A stretch of 10,955 nt of DNA from Oscillospiraceae bacterium (GCA_009786775.1 WQRL01000030.1:1-10955), one strand, 5' to 3'; counted from the stretch's first letter, positions 1 through 6,810 are shown. The notes: generated by a model not told the origin, from the sequence alone. Numbers and translations: made by a program.

Positions 1-631
1 GGATATGGACGCAACAATAAAAGGTAAGACACTTACTCAATCAGAAATAGCCGCATTTATTGAGCAGATATTGCAAATCTCGGTTGATGACGGAGTTGCC
101 TTCGCCCTGCGCGGCATTGAGGAAATACGAGAAGAAGCTGACTATCCCGGATATCGTGCTTCAATCGAAGCCGTTTTTGATAAGACGCGCCAAATCCTAA
201 AAGTGGACATAACAACTGGCGACTTCGTTACGCCGAGGGAAATTGAATACAGTTTCCGTTTGATGTTTGAGGACAGGACAATCAACATATGGGCTTACAA
301 TTTAGAGACCGTTCTCGCTGAGAAATTTGAAACAATAATAACCCGTGGCGTTACCACCTCCCGCATGAGAGATTTCTACGACATTTTCATCCTCACAACA
401 ACTCAAGCATTTGACGCTGACATTTTCAAAGCGGCATTAGAAAGCACCGTAAAAAAACGTGGAACGACCGAACAGATGGCTGATATGAATAAAGTAATTC
501 AAATAGTGTCGGGCAGTTCCATATTAAATGACCTCTGGCAGAGGTATCAAAAAAAATTCACTTATGCCGCCGATGTTTCATGGGAAATGGCGATGGTATC
601 ATTAAACAGGCTGGCAAAAATGTTACAGTAA
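1..631 (+). CDS. AbiEii-like nucleotidyltransferase toxin, 5' end cut by the window
   Basis: The frame is open to the left edge (bases 2-4 read Asp before the ATG at 5), so the gene starts outside the window and about 209 C-terminal residues are seen. The pattern 'MDATIKG' close to the start, then 'VKVDITTGD'-like residues (here KVDITTGDFVTPREIEYSF), 'NLETVLAEKFETII' and 'SRMRDFYDIFIL' match the AbiEii / nucleotidyltransferase-toxin family. In that family the MDxT...DI acidic residues bind metal, and the LAEK and RxxDxYD segments follow. Known members transfer nucleotides to tRNA or other targets and act as the toxin of type IV toxin-antitoxin or abortive-infection pairs. The usual N-terminal GGT(A)L/KGG motif must lie upstream, as should any AbiEi-type antitoxin; neither is visible. 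Codon use looks more AT-rich than in bipA, which fits acquired DNA. The family call is fairly sure; activity and antitoxin are inference. Confidence 0.85.
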   Translation, partial: DMDATIKGKTLTQSEIAAFIEQILQISVDDGVAFALRGIEEIREEADYPGYRASIEAVFDKTRQILKVDITTGDFVTPREIEYSFRLMFEDRTINIWAYNLETVLAEKFETIITRGVTTSRMRDFYDIFILTTTQAFDADIFKAALESTVKKRGTTEQMADMNKVIQIVSGSSILNDLWQRYQKKFTYAADVSWEMAMVSLNRLAKMLQ

Positions 632-674
632 AAAATCCCACGAATGCGGCAACAACTGCAAATGTGGGATTTTT
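631..674. terminator. Bidirectional intrinsic terminator between convergent genes
   Basis: AAAAATCCCAC at 631-641 pairs perfectly over 11 bp with GTGGGATTTTT at 664-674. A-tract and T-tract flank the GC part, so it can stop transcription from both sides: the toxin-like gene ends at 631 and the AraC-type gene ends at 684 on the other strand. The stem overlaps the TAA stop of the toxin gene. The 22-nt loop is longer than usual. Confidence 0.8.
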
Positions 675-683
675 ACTGTTTCG

Positions 684-1604
684 TTATTGATTGATTTCAG
701 CGACAGGTTGCATTTCAATATATCCGCGCCACCCCCACGGTTTTAATTGCATTTTTGGTGCAAGTTCAGGTGCAAATTTATAACCGTAGACTTCGGGATT
801 AAACTTATTAATACGTTCCATACAAAGATTAATCGCTGTTCGAAAGTCCTTATCATCATAAGGTTCACCCTGAAATACAAGGAGTTTACACGGCTCAAGG
901 TCAATAACATCGAATCCCTCTGGAATTTGTCCTGCGTACTGGGCAGATACCTCTACCCCGTGAGCATAGACTCCCGTTCCCGCTGTACGCATATTATCTG
1001 GCAACCATATACCGACTGGCTCATAGATTGCTTCTTTTATTTCGCTTAGTACATCCCATGCGGCAGAGTCATCACCCTTACCGCAACCTACCTCTTCACA
1101 GTAGGAAAAATAGTCATCTGCGTTAACACCTCGCTTGAGGATTAGTTTTCGTGCAGGCCGCTCGATGATTTGTGTGAAAATAACCGCTGCTTGATTCATG
1201 TTCAAAACCTCCATTTTTGTTTTTGAGCGGTCGAGATAATAGAAAGGTATCAACCAGCCTTTTGGCGGCGGGCAAGTGGCATACTTCTTTGGCGAAATAC
1301 CGAACCCCTTTGAAAACGCCCGCGTAAAACCTTCATGGCTATCAAAAACAAAATCCAACGCAATATCCAAAACTCTATTCTTTCCATTGCGAAGAGCATG
1401 GGCAGAAGCCGTCAATCGCTCAAGGCGTATATATTCAAATATGGAATACCCCGTTTCGTCCTTGAAGATACGTGCTGCATGATACTGAGAATAACCCGCG
1501 GCCTTTGCTACATCACTTGCGGTTATCGGCTCTTGCAAATGTAAAGCAATATATGCTTTCATCCGCTCTATCGTAGCATAGGCTTCGCTCTTTCCGTTTC
1601 GCAC
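684..1604 (-). CDS. AraC-family transcriptional regulator with C-terminal GyrI-like effector-binding domain
   Basis: A 306-residue regulator. Residues about 8-110 form the AraC/XylS DNA-binding domain with two helix-turn-helix units: the first around ITASDVAKAAGYSQYHAARIF (split here as residues 27-47), the second around residues 77-108, ending in the family pattern GFTRAFSKGFGISPKKY. Residues about 130-300 resemble the GyrI-like / Rob C-terminal domain, which binds small hydrophobic drugs or effectors; the end carries KPWGWRGYIEMQPV. This N-terminal HTH plus GyrI-like order is that of Rob, TetD-like and many Firmicute multidrug regulators. I chose the GTG at 1602-1604 because AGGAGGTGA sits just upstream; an ATG 48 bases further upstream would bury that site inside the coding region. 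It is transcribed away from the intergenic region, and no obvious efflux target gene lies next to it. The ligand and regulon cannot be read from the sequence. Confidence 0.88.
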   Translation of the reverse strand: MRNGKSEAYATIERMKAYIALHLQEPITASDVAKAAGYSQYHAARIFKDETGYSIFEYIRLERLTASAHALRNGKNRVLDIALDFVFDSHEGFTRAFSKGFGISPKKYATCPPPKGWLIPFYYLDRSKTKMEVLNMNQAAVIFTQIIERPARKLILKRGVNADDYFSYCEEVGCGKGDDSAAWDVLSEIKEAIYEPVGIWLPDNMRTAGTGVYAHGVEVSAQYAGQIPEGFDVIDLEPCKLLVFQGEPYDDKDFRTAINLCMERINKFNPEVYGYKFAPELAPKMQLKPWGWRGYIEMQPVAEINQ

Positions 1605-1614
1605 TATTATCTCA

Positions 1615-1634
1615 CCTCCTCTATGCCAATTATA
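1615..1634 (-). promoter_or_regulatory. Ribosome binding site and candidate -10 box of the AraC-type gene
   Basis: On the minus strand AGGAGG (1615-1620) followed by TGA gives a full Shine-Dalgarno match ending 7 nt before the GTG at 1604; this decides the start. Just upstream a perfect TATAAT lies at 1629-1634, which would place the transcript start near 1622 and give a very short leader. No good -35 box is seen at 16-18 nt, so an activator or the protein itself may be needed. The ribosome site is sure; the promoter is tentative. Confidence 0.45.
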
Positions 1635-1652
1635 AGAGGTTCTATATTTCAT

Positions 1653-1947
1653 TTCTTGACTTCAAATGCTATGCAGCTAAAGTTTGCACGCCCTTTGAAA
1701 TGTTGCAACTCTTCTACAAGCGTCCGAACCACGCAAGATGGAGTACCCCCCGACACGTTTCCCTTCTTGCTCGGCAAACTTAGACAAGCAAGATTTGTAT
1801 GTGCGTTCCCGAATGTCCTTGGCAGCCCATTGCGAATATACTATCACAATTAGACTATGTTTACTACCTTTTTGACGTGAGAATCATTCCGCAGCCCCTT
1901 CGCCTACAAACCTGCGCAAATGAAATCATCTATAATTCTCATGCCAG
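1653..1947. other. Intergenic stretch with one doubtful small frame, otherwise featureless
   Basis: Nearly 300 bases between the upstream region of the AraC-type gene and the structured repeat. On the minus strand a frame of 56 codons runs from a GTG at 1845-1847 to a TAG at 1677-1679, reading VIVYSQWAAKDIRERTYKSC and onward with KFAEQEGKRVGGYSIL. Its composition is protein-like (polar, alternating charge, conserved-looking GGYS), but there is no ribosome site at the GTG and I recognise no family. It may be the remnant of an older gene. A 7-bp inverted repeat (TGAGAAT near 1880, ATTCTCA near 1940) is also present. Nothing else is supported here. Confidence 0.25.
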
Positions 1948-2111
1948 CCGAATGCGGGCGGGTGCTTCGGGGGAAAGTGGGGCGGCCGCAGTCTTGGAAC
2001 ACAAATTTTAGAGTGATTCAGGCTCTCCGCCAAGGTAGACGTGACTGACGTAGGCCGCCCCGCTTTTTCCCAAAGCATTTGCCCGCATTCGGCGGATGGT
2101 TTAGGCATGTG
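1948..2111 (-). repeat. Structured repeat, copy 1 (long imperfect hairpin, possible RNA)
   Basis: Homologous to 9504-9667 in opposite orientation. Paired arms on the plus strand: outer CCGAATGCGGGC (1948-1959) with GCCCGCATTCGG (2081-2092), 12 bp perfect; inner GGGGCGGCC (1979-1987) with GGCCGCCCC (2053-2061), 9 bp perfect; then CAGT (1989-1992) with ACTG (2044-2047), and CTTGG (1993-1997) with CCAAG (2030-2034). A 9-nt one-sided bulge, GTAGACGTG at 2035-2043, is the exact complement of the bulge in copy 2. Between outer and inner arms TGCTT/AAGCA (around 1963-1968 and 2073-2077) also pairs. A 17-base flank (2095-2111, read on minus CACATGCCTAAACCATC) is shared with copy 2. Here the element lies upstream of both neighbouring genes. 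No T-run follows it, so it is not a plain intrinsic terminator. It may be a small structured RNA or a mobile palindromic repeat. Confidence 0.8.
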
Positions 2112-2173
2112 GACTACCGCTGAAATTATTCTTGTGCGCAAACACCTGTCGCAAAACATCTTCTTACAAACAC

Positions 2174-2202
2174 TTGTTTCATTTGCACTTTTCCTGTATA
2201 AT
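2174..2202 (+). promoter_or_regulatory. Sigma-A type promoter of bipA
   Basis: TTGTTT (2174-2179) and a perfect TATAAT (2197-2202) are separated by exactly 17 bases. The predicted start near 2209 leaves a leader of about 138 bases before bipA. The -10 box forms the left end of the first of four hairpins, so that hairpin could form in DNA but only partly in the transcript. Confidence 0.6.
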
Positions 2203-2329
2203 GGTTGCTTCGCAACCATTATACTTATTTTAAGCCATGGCGTCGGAAACGCCATGTGGCACGTTATACAATGGCCTTCGGCCATTGTATAACCGTTGCT
2301 TCGCAACCATATACCCATTTCAAGCCAAT
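2197..2329 (+). repeat. Cluster of four short hairpins, two in a tandem repeat, in the bipA promoter and leader
   Basis: Hairpin 1: TATAATGGTTGC (2197-2208), loop TTC, GCAACCATTATA (2212-2223), 12 bp perfect. Hairpin 2: CATGGCGT (2236-2243) with ACGCCATG (2249-2256). Hairpin 3: TTATACAATGGCC (2264-2276), loop TTC, GGCCATTGTATAA (2280-2292), 13 bp perfect. Hairpin 4: GTTGC (2295-2299), loop TTC, GCAAC (2303-2307). A 42-base unit at 2197-2238 recurs at 2288-2329 with several changes, which includes hairpins 1 and 4. If transcription starts near 2209, hairpins 2, 3 and 4 all lie in the bipA leader, ending a few bases before its ribosome site. They could act on mRNA stability or translation, or be dispersed intergenic palindromes; I see no known riboswitch. 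Confidence 0.7.
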
Positions 2330-2346
2330 TATAAGGAGCAGTTACT

Positions 2347-4155
2347 TTGGATTTGCGTAATATCGCCATTATTGCCCATGTTGACCATGGAAAGACTACA
2401 CTTGTTGATGAAATGCTGGCGCAGGCAGGGGCATTTCGGGAAAATCAAAATGTTGCCGAGCGCGTGATGGACTCGGGAGATCTTGAACGGGAGCGCGGCA
2501 TAACCATACTAGCCAAAAACACAGCCATCCGTTACAAGGACACGAAAATAAACATCGTGGACACACCGGGCCACGCCGACTTCTCAGGTGAAGTTGAGCG
2601 CATACTCAAAATGGTATCCGGCGTACTCCTGCTTGTGGATGCCGCAGAAGGGCCCATGCCCCAGACCCGCTTTGTGCTCAGCCGCGCACTTGAGCTAGGC
2701 CATAAAGTAATAGTTATAGTAAACAAAATCGACCGCCCTGACGCTAGAATCTATGAGGTTGTCGATGAAGTGCTGGAACTTCTGATGGACTTAGACGCCA
2801 CTGATGAACAGCTAGACTCCCCCACAATATTCTGCTCAGGCAGACAGGGCACAGCTTCGCTGGCACCGGAGGACGCGGGGAGCAACCTCATCCCGCTTTT
2901 TGACACGATTTTAAGCTATATTGACCCGCCGGACGTAACTGCCGAAGGCCCGGCACAGCTTCTTTGCAGCTCCATAGACTACAATGAATATGTCGGGCGC
3001 ATCGGAATAGGCCGCATCGAACGCGGCACTGTAAATGCCGGCCAGGATGTCATAGTGTGCAACCAATCCAGCGGCGCCCCGCAGTACAAGGCCAAAATCG
3101 TAAACCTGTATGAAATTGAGGATCTGCGCCGTGTACCCGTTGAAAGTGCCGGTGCGGGAGCAATTGTATGCTTCTCGGGCATTGAGAACATAAACATCGG
3201 CGACACCGTATGCGACCCCCTATGCGTCGAAGCCCTTCCATTTGCCAACATATCCGACCCCACTGTTGAAATGACATTTTCTGTAAATGACTCCCCATTT
3301 GCAGGGCGCGAAGGAAAGTTTGTAACAAGCCGCAACATAAAAGACAGGCTTCAGACAGAGCTTTTGCGCGATGTATCACTGAGAGTTGCCGACACCGACT
3401 CCACGGAAAGCTGGAATGTTTCCGGCCGCGGGGAGATGCATCTTTCAATTTTGATGGAAACAATGCGCCGCGAGGGCTATGAATTCCAAGTTTCTACGCC
3501 ACGCGTATTATACAAGGACATTGACGGAGTGCGCCACGAGCCTCTGGAATGCCTGATTTGCGATGTGCCTGAAACGGCGGTAGGCCCTGTGATGGCCAAG
3601 ATGGGGCTGCGCAAGGGAGAACTTAGGCACATGTCCCCCATAGGCAGCAGGATGCGCCTGGAATTTATAGTACCATCCAGAGGCCTGTTCGGATACCGCA
3701 GCGAGTTTCTCACAGACACCCGTGGCGAAGGGGTTATGTCCTCAGTACTTGAGGGCTATGCTCCGTTTAAGGGCGATGTAACCCGCCGCATAAACGGCTC
3801 AATGGTAGCATTTGAATCCGGTGAAACTGTGGCATACGGGCTTCACGCTGCGCAAGAGCGCGGGACTTTGTTCATCGGCGCAGGCGTCCCCGTCTATGCC
3901 GGCCAAGTCGTAGGCCAAAATGCCAAGGCCGAGGATATGACTGTAAATGTCTGCAAGCGCAAGCAGCTCACGAACTTCCGCGCCTCAGGAAGCGACGATG
4001 CCCTGCGGCTCACACCACCTGTCACCATGAGCATGGAGCAAGCTCTTGAGTTTCTGGCTGATGACGAACTTCTGGAAATCACACCCAAAAACCTGCGTCT
4101 GCGTAAGCGCGAACTCAATCACGAACTCCGCATGAAAAAGAGAAAACAAGCCTAG
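2347..4155 (+). CDS. bipA: Ribosome-associated translational GTPase BipA/TypA
   Basis: The 602-residue protein has the family's usual length (about 600-615). The GTPase domain shows all motifs: P-loop HVDHGKTT (residues 11-18), switch I RERGIT (48-53), DTPGH (72-76), NKID (126-129) and a G5 segment SGRQGTA (164-170) in place of the common SAxxG. After it come the beta-barrel domain, the two EF-G-like domains and the BipA-specific C-terminal domain (for example GRGEMHLSILMETMRREGYE and PSRGLFGYRSEFLTDTRGEG, each kept whole). BipA/TypA binds the ribosome at the EF-G site, helps 50S assembly, and is needed in cold and other stress. The start is TTG at 2347, supported by AAGGAG at 2333-2338 with 8 bases of spacing and by the usual N-terminus xDLRNIAIIAHVDHGK. 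It is the first gene of a rightward group and has an unusual hairpin-rich leader. No terminator is seen before the next gene 62 bases on, so read-through is possible. Confidence 0.97.
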   Translation: MDLRNIAIIAHVDHGKTTLVDEMLAQAGAFRENQNVAERVMDSGDLERERGITILAKNTAIRYKDTKINIVDTPGHADFSGEVERILKMVSGVLLLVDAAEGPMPQTRFVLSRALELGHKVIVIVNKIDRPDARIYEVVDEVLELLMDLDATDEQLDSPTIFCSGRQGTASLAPEDAGSNLIPLFDTILSYIDPPDVTAEGPAQLLCSSIDYNEYVGRIGIGRIERGTVNAGQDVIVCNQSSGAPQYKAKIVNLYEIEDLRRVPVESAGAGAIVCFSGIENINIGDTVCDPLCVEALPFANISDPTVEMTFSVNDSPFAGREGKFVTSRNIKDRLQTELLRDVSLRVADTDSTESWNVSGRGEMHLSILMETMRREGYEFQVSTPRVLYKDIDGVRHEPLECLICDVPETAVGPVMAKMGLRKGELRHMSPIGSRMRLEFIVPSRGLFGYRSEFLTDTRGEGVMSSVLEGYAPFKGDVTRRINGSMVAFESGETVAYGLHAAQERGTLFIGAGVPVYAGQVVGQNAKAEDMTVNVCKRKQLTNFRASGSDDALRLTPPVTMSMEQALEFLADDELLEITPKNLRLRKRELNHELRMKKRKQA

Positions 4156-4217
4156 TTGTGGAACTTTTCGCCCGGCTTAGCGTCTTAACGGTAACCCGGT
4201 GAATAGGAGGAATTCTA

Positions 4218-4889
4218 ATGAAAAAGCGTTTCGTCAAAATTACTGCATTATTTCTCGTATTTATAATGGCATTTGGAGCCATTGGGGTACTGGCCACTGC
4301 GCCGTCAAGGCTCCCGTTTAAGGATGTATTTGAGTTTGACTGGTTTTATGACTCTGTTGCGTGGGCTTTCGAAAACGAGATTATGAACGGCATCAGCGAA
4401 ACCGTTTTCGACCCTCAGGCCAACATGACCAGAGCCATGCTTGTAACAGTGCTCTGGCGCTATGCAGGAGAGCCCGATGCCGGAGAGCTGGTGTTTGAGG
4501 ATGTCGAGAGCGGCAGATGGTTTAGCACCGCTGTGGCCTGGGCCAATGAAAATGAGATTGTCCTCGGCCTCTCCCCCACCACCTTCGCCCCTCATGCCCC
4601 TGTAACCCGTGAGCAGATGTACACTATTCTCTACCGTTACATGAACTTCGCCGGGCTAACTGTAGAGCTTGAGGAAGAGGGCGGCATCCTACAGTTTGAC
4701 GACGAGGATGAGATAAGCGACTGGGCCTTGGAGGCCATGTACTTCATGTCTGATGCGGGGATTATGTTCAGGTACAGCACAATGGATCTTTCTGCAAGGC
4801 CTCAAACTCACGCATTTCGCGGTGAAATTGCCGGGGCGATGTTTTTCTTCGACAGAAACACTGTGCCGATTTCAATAATTTACGAATAA
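4218..4889 (+). CDS. Secreted SLH-domain protein, small, cell-wall anchored
   Basis: A 223-residue protein with a signal peptide (KKR at 2-4, hydrophobic core about 8-25, likely cleavage after LATA near residue 26-28). The rest is almost wholly three S-layer-homology repeats: about 34-84 (FKDV...W, ending in MTRAMLVTVLWRYAG), about 93-146 (FEDV...W, ending in VTREQMYTILYRYM) and about 160-211 (FDDEDEISDWA, ending in AFRGEIAGAMFFF). The third repeat is worn: FRGE stands where the ligand-binding TRAE motif is expected. SLH trimers bind pyruvylated secondary cell-wall polymers, so this is an outer-surface protein with no added effector domain. AGGAGG at 4205-4210 serves the ATG at 4218. Only 23 bases separate it from the transporter gene downstream, so they are probably co-transcribed; whether it works with the transporter is unknown. 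Confidence 0.9.
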   Translation: MKKRFVKITALFLVFIMAFGAIGVLATAPSRLPFKDVFEFDWFYDSVAWAFENEIMNGISETVFDPQANMTRAMLVTVLWRYAGEPDAGELVFEDVESGRWFSTAVAWANENEIVLGLSPTTFAPHAPVTREQMYTILYRYMNFAGLTVELEEEGGILQFDDEDEISDWALEAMYFMSDAGIMFRYSTMDLSARPQTHAFRGEIAGAMFFFDRNTVPISIIYE

Positions 4890-4912
4890 TACGATTAAGA
4901 GGAGAGTTTTTG

Positions 4913-5407
4913 GTGAGAGATACTATACGGGCGCTTAATAAGTGCGCTGTCTACTTTTCTGCGGTTTTGCTGGGCATTATGTTACTGCTCATAGTGCTTG
5001 AGATTTTCTTGAGAAATGTTTTCTTTGTTTTCATCCCCGGAGTTTTTGAACTGACACAGGTTTTCTTGTCCGTATGCTTCTTTATGGCTGTGGCCTACGC
5101 CAATGACAAGAGGGAGCATGTCGTCACAGAAGTTCTTTACAAGAGGTTGCCTAAATCTGCCAAATGGATTTTGTCGCTGATTAGCTCACTGCTGTTTCTT
5201 ATTATCACCGGTGTACTGGGCTGGTTTGTACTGCAATTTGCACTAGGCCAGTTTGGCACGGGCGAGCACACAATGAGGCTTTCAATCGCCCTGTGGCCCT
5301 TCGCCATTTTCGGCACAATCGGGCTGTTGCTGCTCTGCTTATCTGTTGTAACCGACTTAGTTTGCATTATAAAAGACCGGGAGGTACTGTCAGTTGACTC
5401 CAATTGA
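4913..5407 (+). CDS. TRAP transporter small permease, DctQ-like
   Basis: A 164-residue protein with four membrane segments (about 13-34, 42-62, 85-110 and 124-150), the size and topology of the DctQ family. EIFLRNVF at the end of the first segment, then E-L-T-Q with AYANDKREHVVTEVLYKRLP after the second, match the family pattern of a charged loop with a conserved HV. DctQ proteins pair with DctM to form the sodium- or proton-coupled membrane part of TRAP uptake systems for carboxylates and related acids. I took the GTG at 4913 as start because GAGGAG (4899-4904) is 8 bases away; a TTG directly before it is also possible. The gene overlaps the large-subunit gene by 14 bases, so translation is likely coupled. 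No periplasmic or lipoprotein binding subunit (DctP) is next to it; the upstream neighbour is the SLH protein. Confidence 0.82.
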   Translation: MRDTIRALNKCAVYFSAVLLGIMLLLIVLEIFLRNVFFVFIPGVFELTQVFLSVCFFMAVAYANDKREHVVTEVLYKRLPKSAKWILSLISSLLFLIITGVLGWFVLQFALGQFGTGEHTMRLSIALWPFAIFGTIGLLLLCLSVVTDLVCIIKDREVLSVDSN

Positions 5408-6716
5408 GATAGGAATACTAGGCATTGTAGCCTTAATAATACTTTTGTTAATCCGCGTCCCCGTGGGAATTTCCCTTCTAATAGTGGCGGCTTTAGGCAA
5501 TAGCCTGCTCACCGCCCCCGGCCCTGCACTGGAACTGCTAGGCGGGGATGTTGTGGCGATTACTCAGCGCAACGCTCTGGCCGCCATTCCGCTGTTTATA
5601 TTAACAGGTGTAATAATGTCCAAGACCAATGTGTTCGCGGCATTGTTTGAGCTTATGAAAACACTTTTCGGCCGCGGCAAAGGCGGCTTGGCTGTGGCCA
5701 CTATCGGCGCTGGTGCCGTGTCGTCTGCTGTGTATGCCTCAGAGCGCGATGTAATCTCAGCAATGCAGACCTCAGCTATCTCACAAATGCGTGAAAACAA
5801 CTATAACAGCGGCCTTATCTCAGGCATAACTGCCGTGGGTTCATCGCTGGCCCTGCTCATCCCTCCGTCGCTGGCTCTTATTGTTTTCGGAGTTATGGCA
5901 GAGGCATCCATTCCTCAACTGCTTCTAGCGGGAATCTTGCCCGGCGGCATCCTCACAGTGCTGCTTATGCTGGCGGTCCCGATTGCCCTCAAACTCAAGG
6001 CAGGCCTCGTGCCCGACAGCAAAGCAAGCGTGGCTTCCGCCATCTCATCTCTCAAAGCCGCATGGGTTGCCCCAGTTATTTTCTTAAAAGTTTTCGTTTT
6101 AATTTATTTCGGCTGGGGCACACCCACAGAAGCCGCCGCAACCAGCGCCGGCCTGGCTCTGCTTTACGCCCTCATAACAAAGCAGATGTCTATGAAAATT
6201 CTGACAGATTCCCTTGTTGAAGCTATGAAGGCCTCCGCCAAAGTCCTCCTTCTGGTAATCGGCGGCAGCGTGTTTGGACTGTTCTTTATAAGGAGCCTGG
6301 TGCCTATGGCACTGATTGAATTTTTCTCACAGGCCGGCATTTCCCTGATGGTTCTTAAAGTGCTGGCACTTCTTATAATCCTCGCATGCAGCCTATTTTT
6401 TGACAAGCTGGCCACCCTCACCGTTGTAGTGCCCATAGTATTTCCTATACTGCAAGGTTTTAGGGCAAACGGCGTACTTTTCGGCATTTTGGCAATATTC
6501 GCTCTTATGATTGGCACCATGCTTAAATCCCATAAGTTGCTAAGCGCTGCTGAGCCTGAGCCTACGTCCAAGAAACAGCCAAAAACACAAATAGCCGCAA
6601 AGGATACCCTCGCAGCCATATGGCCTTTTATAATCTTAGTGATTTTACTATTTGCCGTAGTGGCACTTTTCCCGATAACCGCACTGTTTCTGCCCAGCAT
6701 GATGTTTGGGCTGTAA
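5394..6716 (+). CDS. TRAP transporter large permease, DctM-like, divergent
   Basis: A 440-residue, very hydrophobic protein of DctM length with about 11-13 membrane segments. Family landmarks: AAIPLFILTGVIM (63-75), RGKGGLAVATIGAGAVSS (94-111), IPPSLALIVFGVMAEASIPQ (156-175), AGILPGG (179-185), GWGTPTEAAATSAG (240-253), VVPIVFPI (345-352) with FGI (363-365), and a C-terminal WPFIIL...LFP...LP segment. Two family signatures differ. The usual ISGSxxA stretch that helps bind the coupling ion is SSAVYASERDVISA (110-123), with charged residues. The usual TPPVG stretch after the second hairpin is missing and MLKSHKLLSAAEPEPTSKKQ (376-395) stands there. The start is TTG at 5394 with GGGAGG at 5379-5384. 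Membership of the ion-transporter superfamily is clear; being a working TRAP importer is less so. It is the last gene of the rightward group. Confidence 0.82.
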   Translation: MTPIEIGILGIVALIILLLIRVPVGISLLIVAALGNSLLTAPGPALELLGGDVVAITQRNALAAIPLFILTGVIMSKTNVFAALFELMKTLFGRGKGGLAVATIGAGAVSSAVYASERDVISAMQTSAISQMRENNYNSGLISGITAVGSSLALLIPPSLALIVFGVMAEASIPQLLLAGILPGGILTVLLMLAVPIALKLKAGLVPDSKASVASAISSLKAAWVAPVIFLKVFVLIYFGWGTPTEAAATSAGLALLYALITKQMSMKILTDSLVEAMKASAKVLLLVIGGSVFGLFFIRSLVPMALIEFFSQAGISLMVLKVLALLIILACSLFFDKLATLTVVVPIVFPILQGFRANGVLFGILAIFALMIGTMLKSHKLLSAAEPEPTSKKQPKTQIAAKDTLAAIWPFIILVILLFAVVALFPITALFLPSMMFGL

Positions 6717-6780
6717 AAAGAGCGGCATTAGCTTCCTTCGGCGTCATTGCTGCATCACCACGTTGCCATCGCTGCACCTC

Positions 6781-6810
6781 CGCCGGCAACCGGCGCATCA
6801 CCGGCGCATT
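6781..6810. repeat. Short hairpin and 11-bp tandem repeat between convergent genes
   Basis: CGCCGG (6781-6786) pairs with CCGGCG (6790-6795) around a CAA loop, and ACCGGCGCATC/T is present twice in tandem at 6789-6799 and 6800-6810. The second repeat covers the last codons and the TGA stop (6798-6800) of the leftward gene. The hairpin could help end transcripts from either side but has no T-run, so I do not call it an intrinsic terminator. In the roughly 80 bases between the convergent stop codons nothing stronger is seen. Confidence 0.4.

Noticed and set aside
1948..2111. Plain intrinsic terminator or CRISPR-type repeat
   Set aside because: There is no T-run after the hairpin in either direction, and only two copies 7 kb apart in opposite orientation, with no spacers.
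1926..2369. Open frames on both strands across structured repeat copy 1
   Set aside because: They run through the inverted arms and hairpin cluster, lack ribosome sites and give no protein-like pattern; they come from the GC-rich palindrome.
4156..4217. Terminator between bipA and the SLH gene
   Set aside because: CCGG-type bases can pair weakly over this spacer but there is no compact stem or T-run.
6538..6600. Frameshift or insertion in the DctM-like gene, suggested by the odd SHKLLSAAEPEPTSKKQ linker
   Set aside because: The frame runs on into a normal DctM C-terminus (WPFIIL...LFP...LP), so the linker is a real divergence and not a break.
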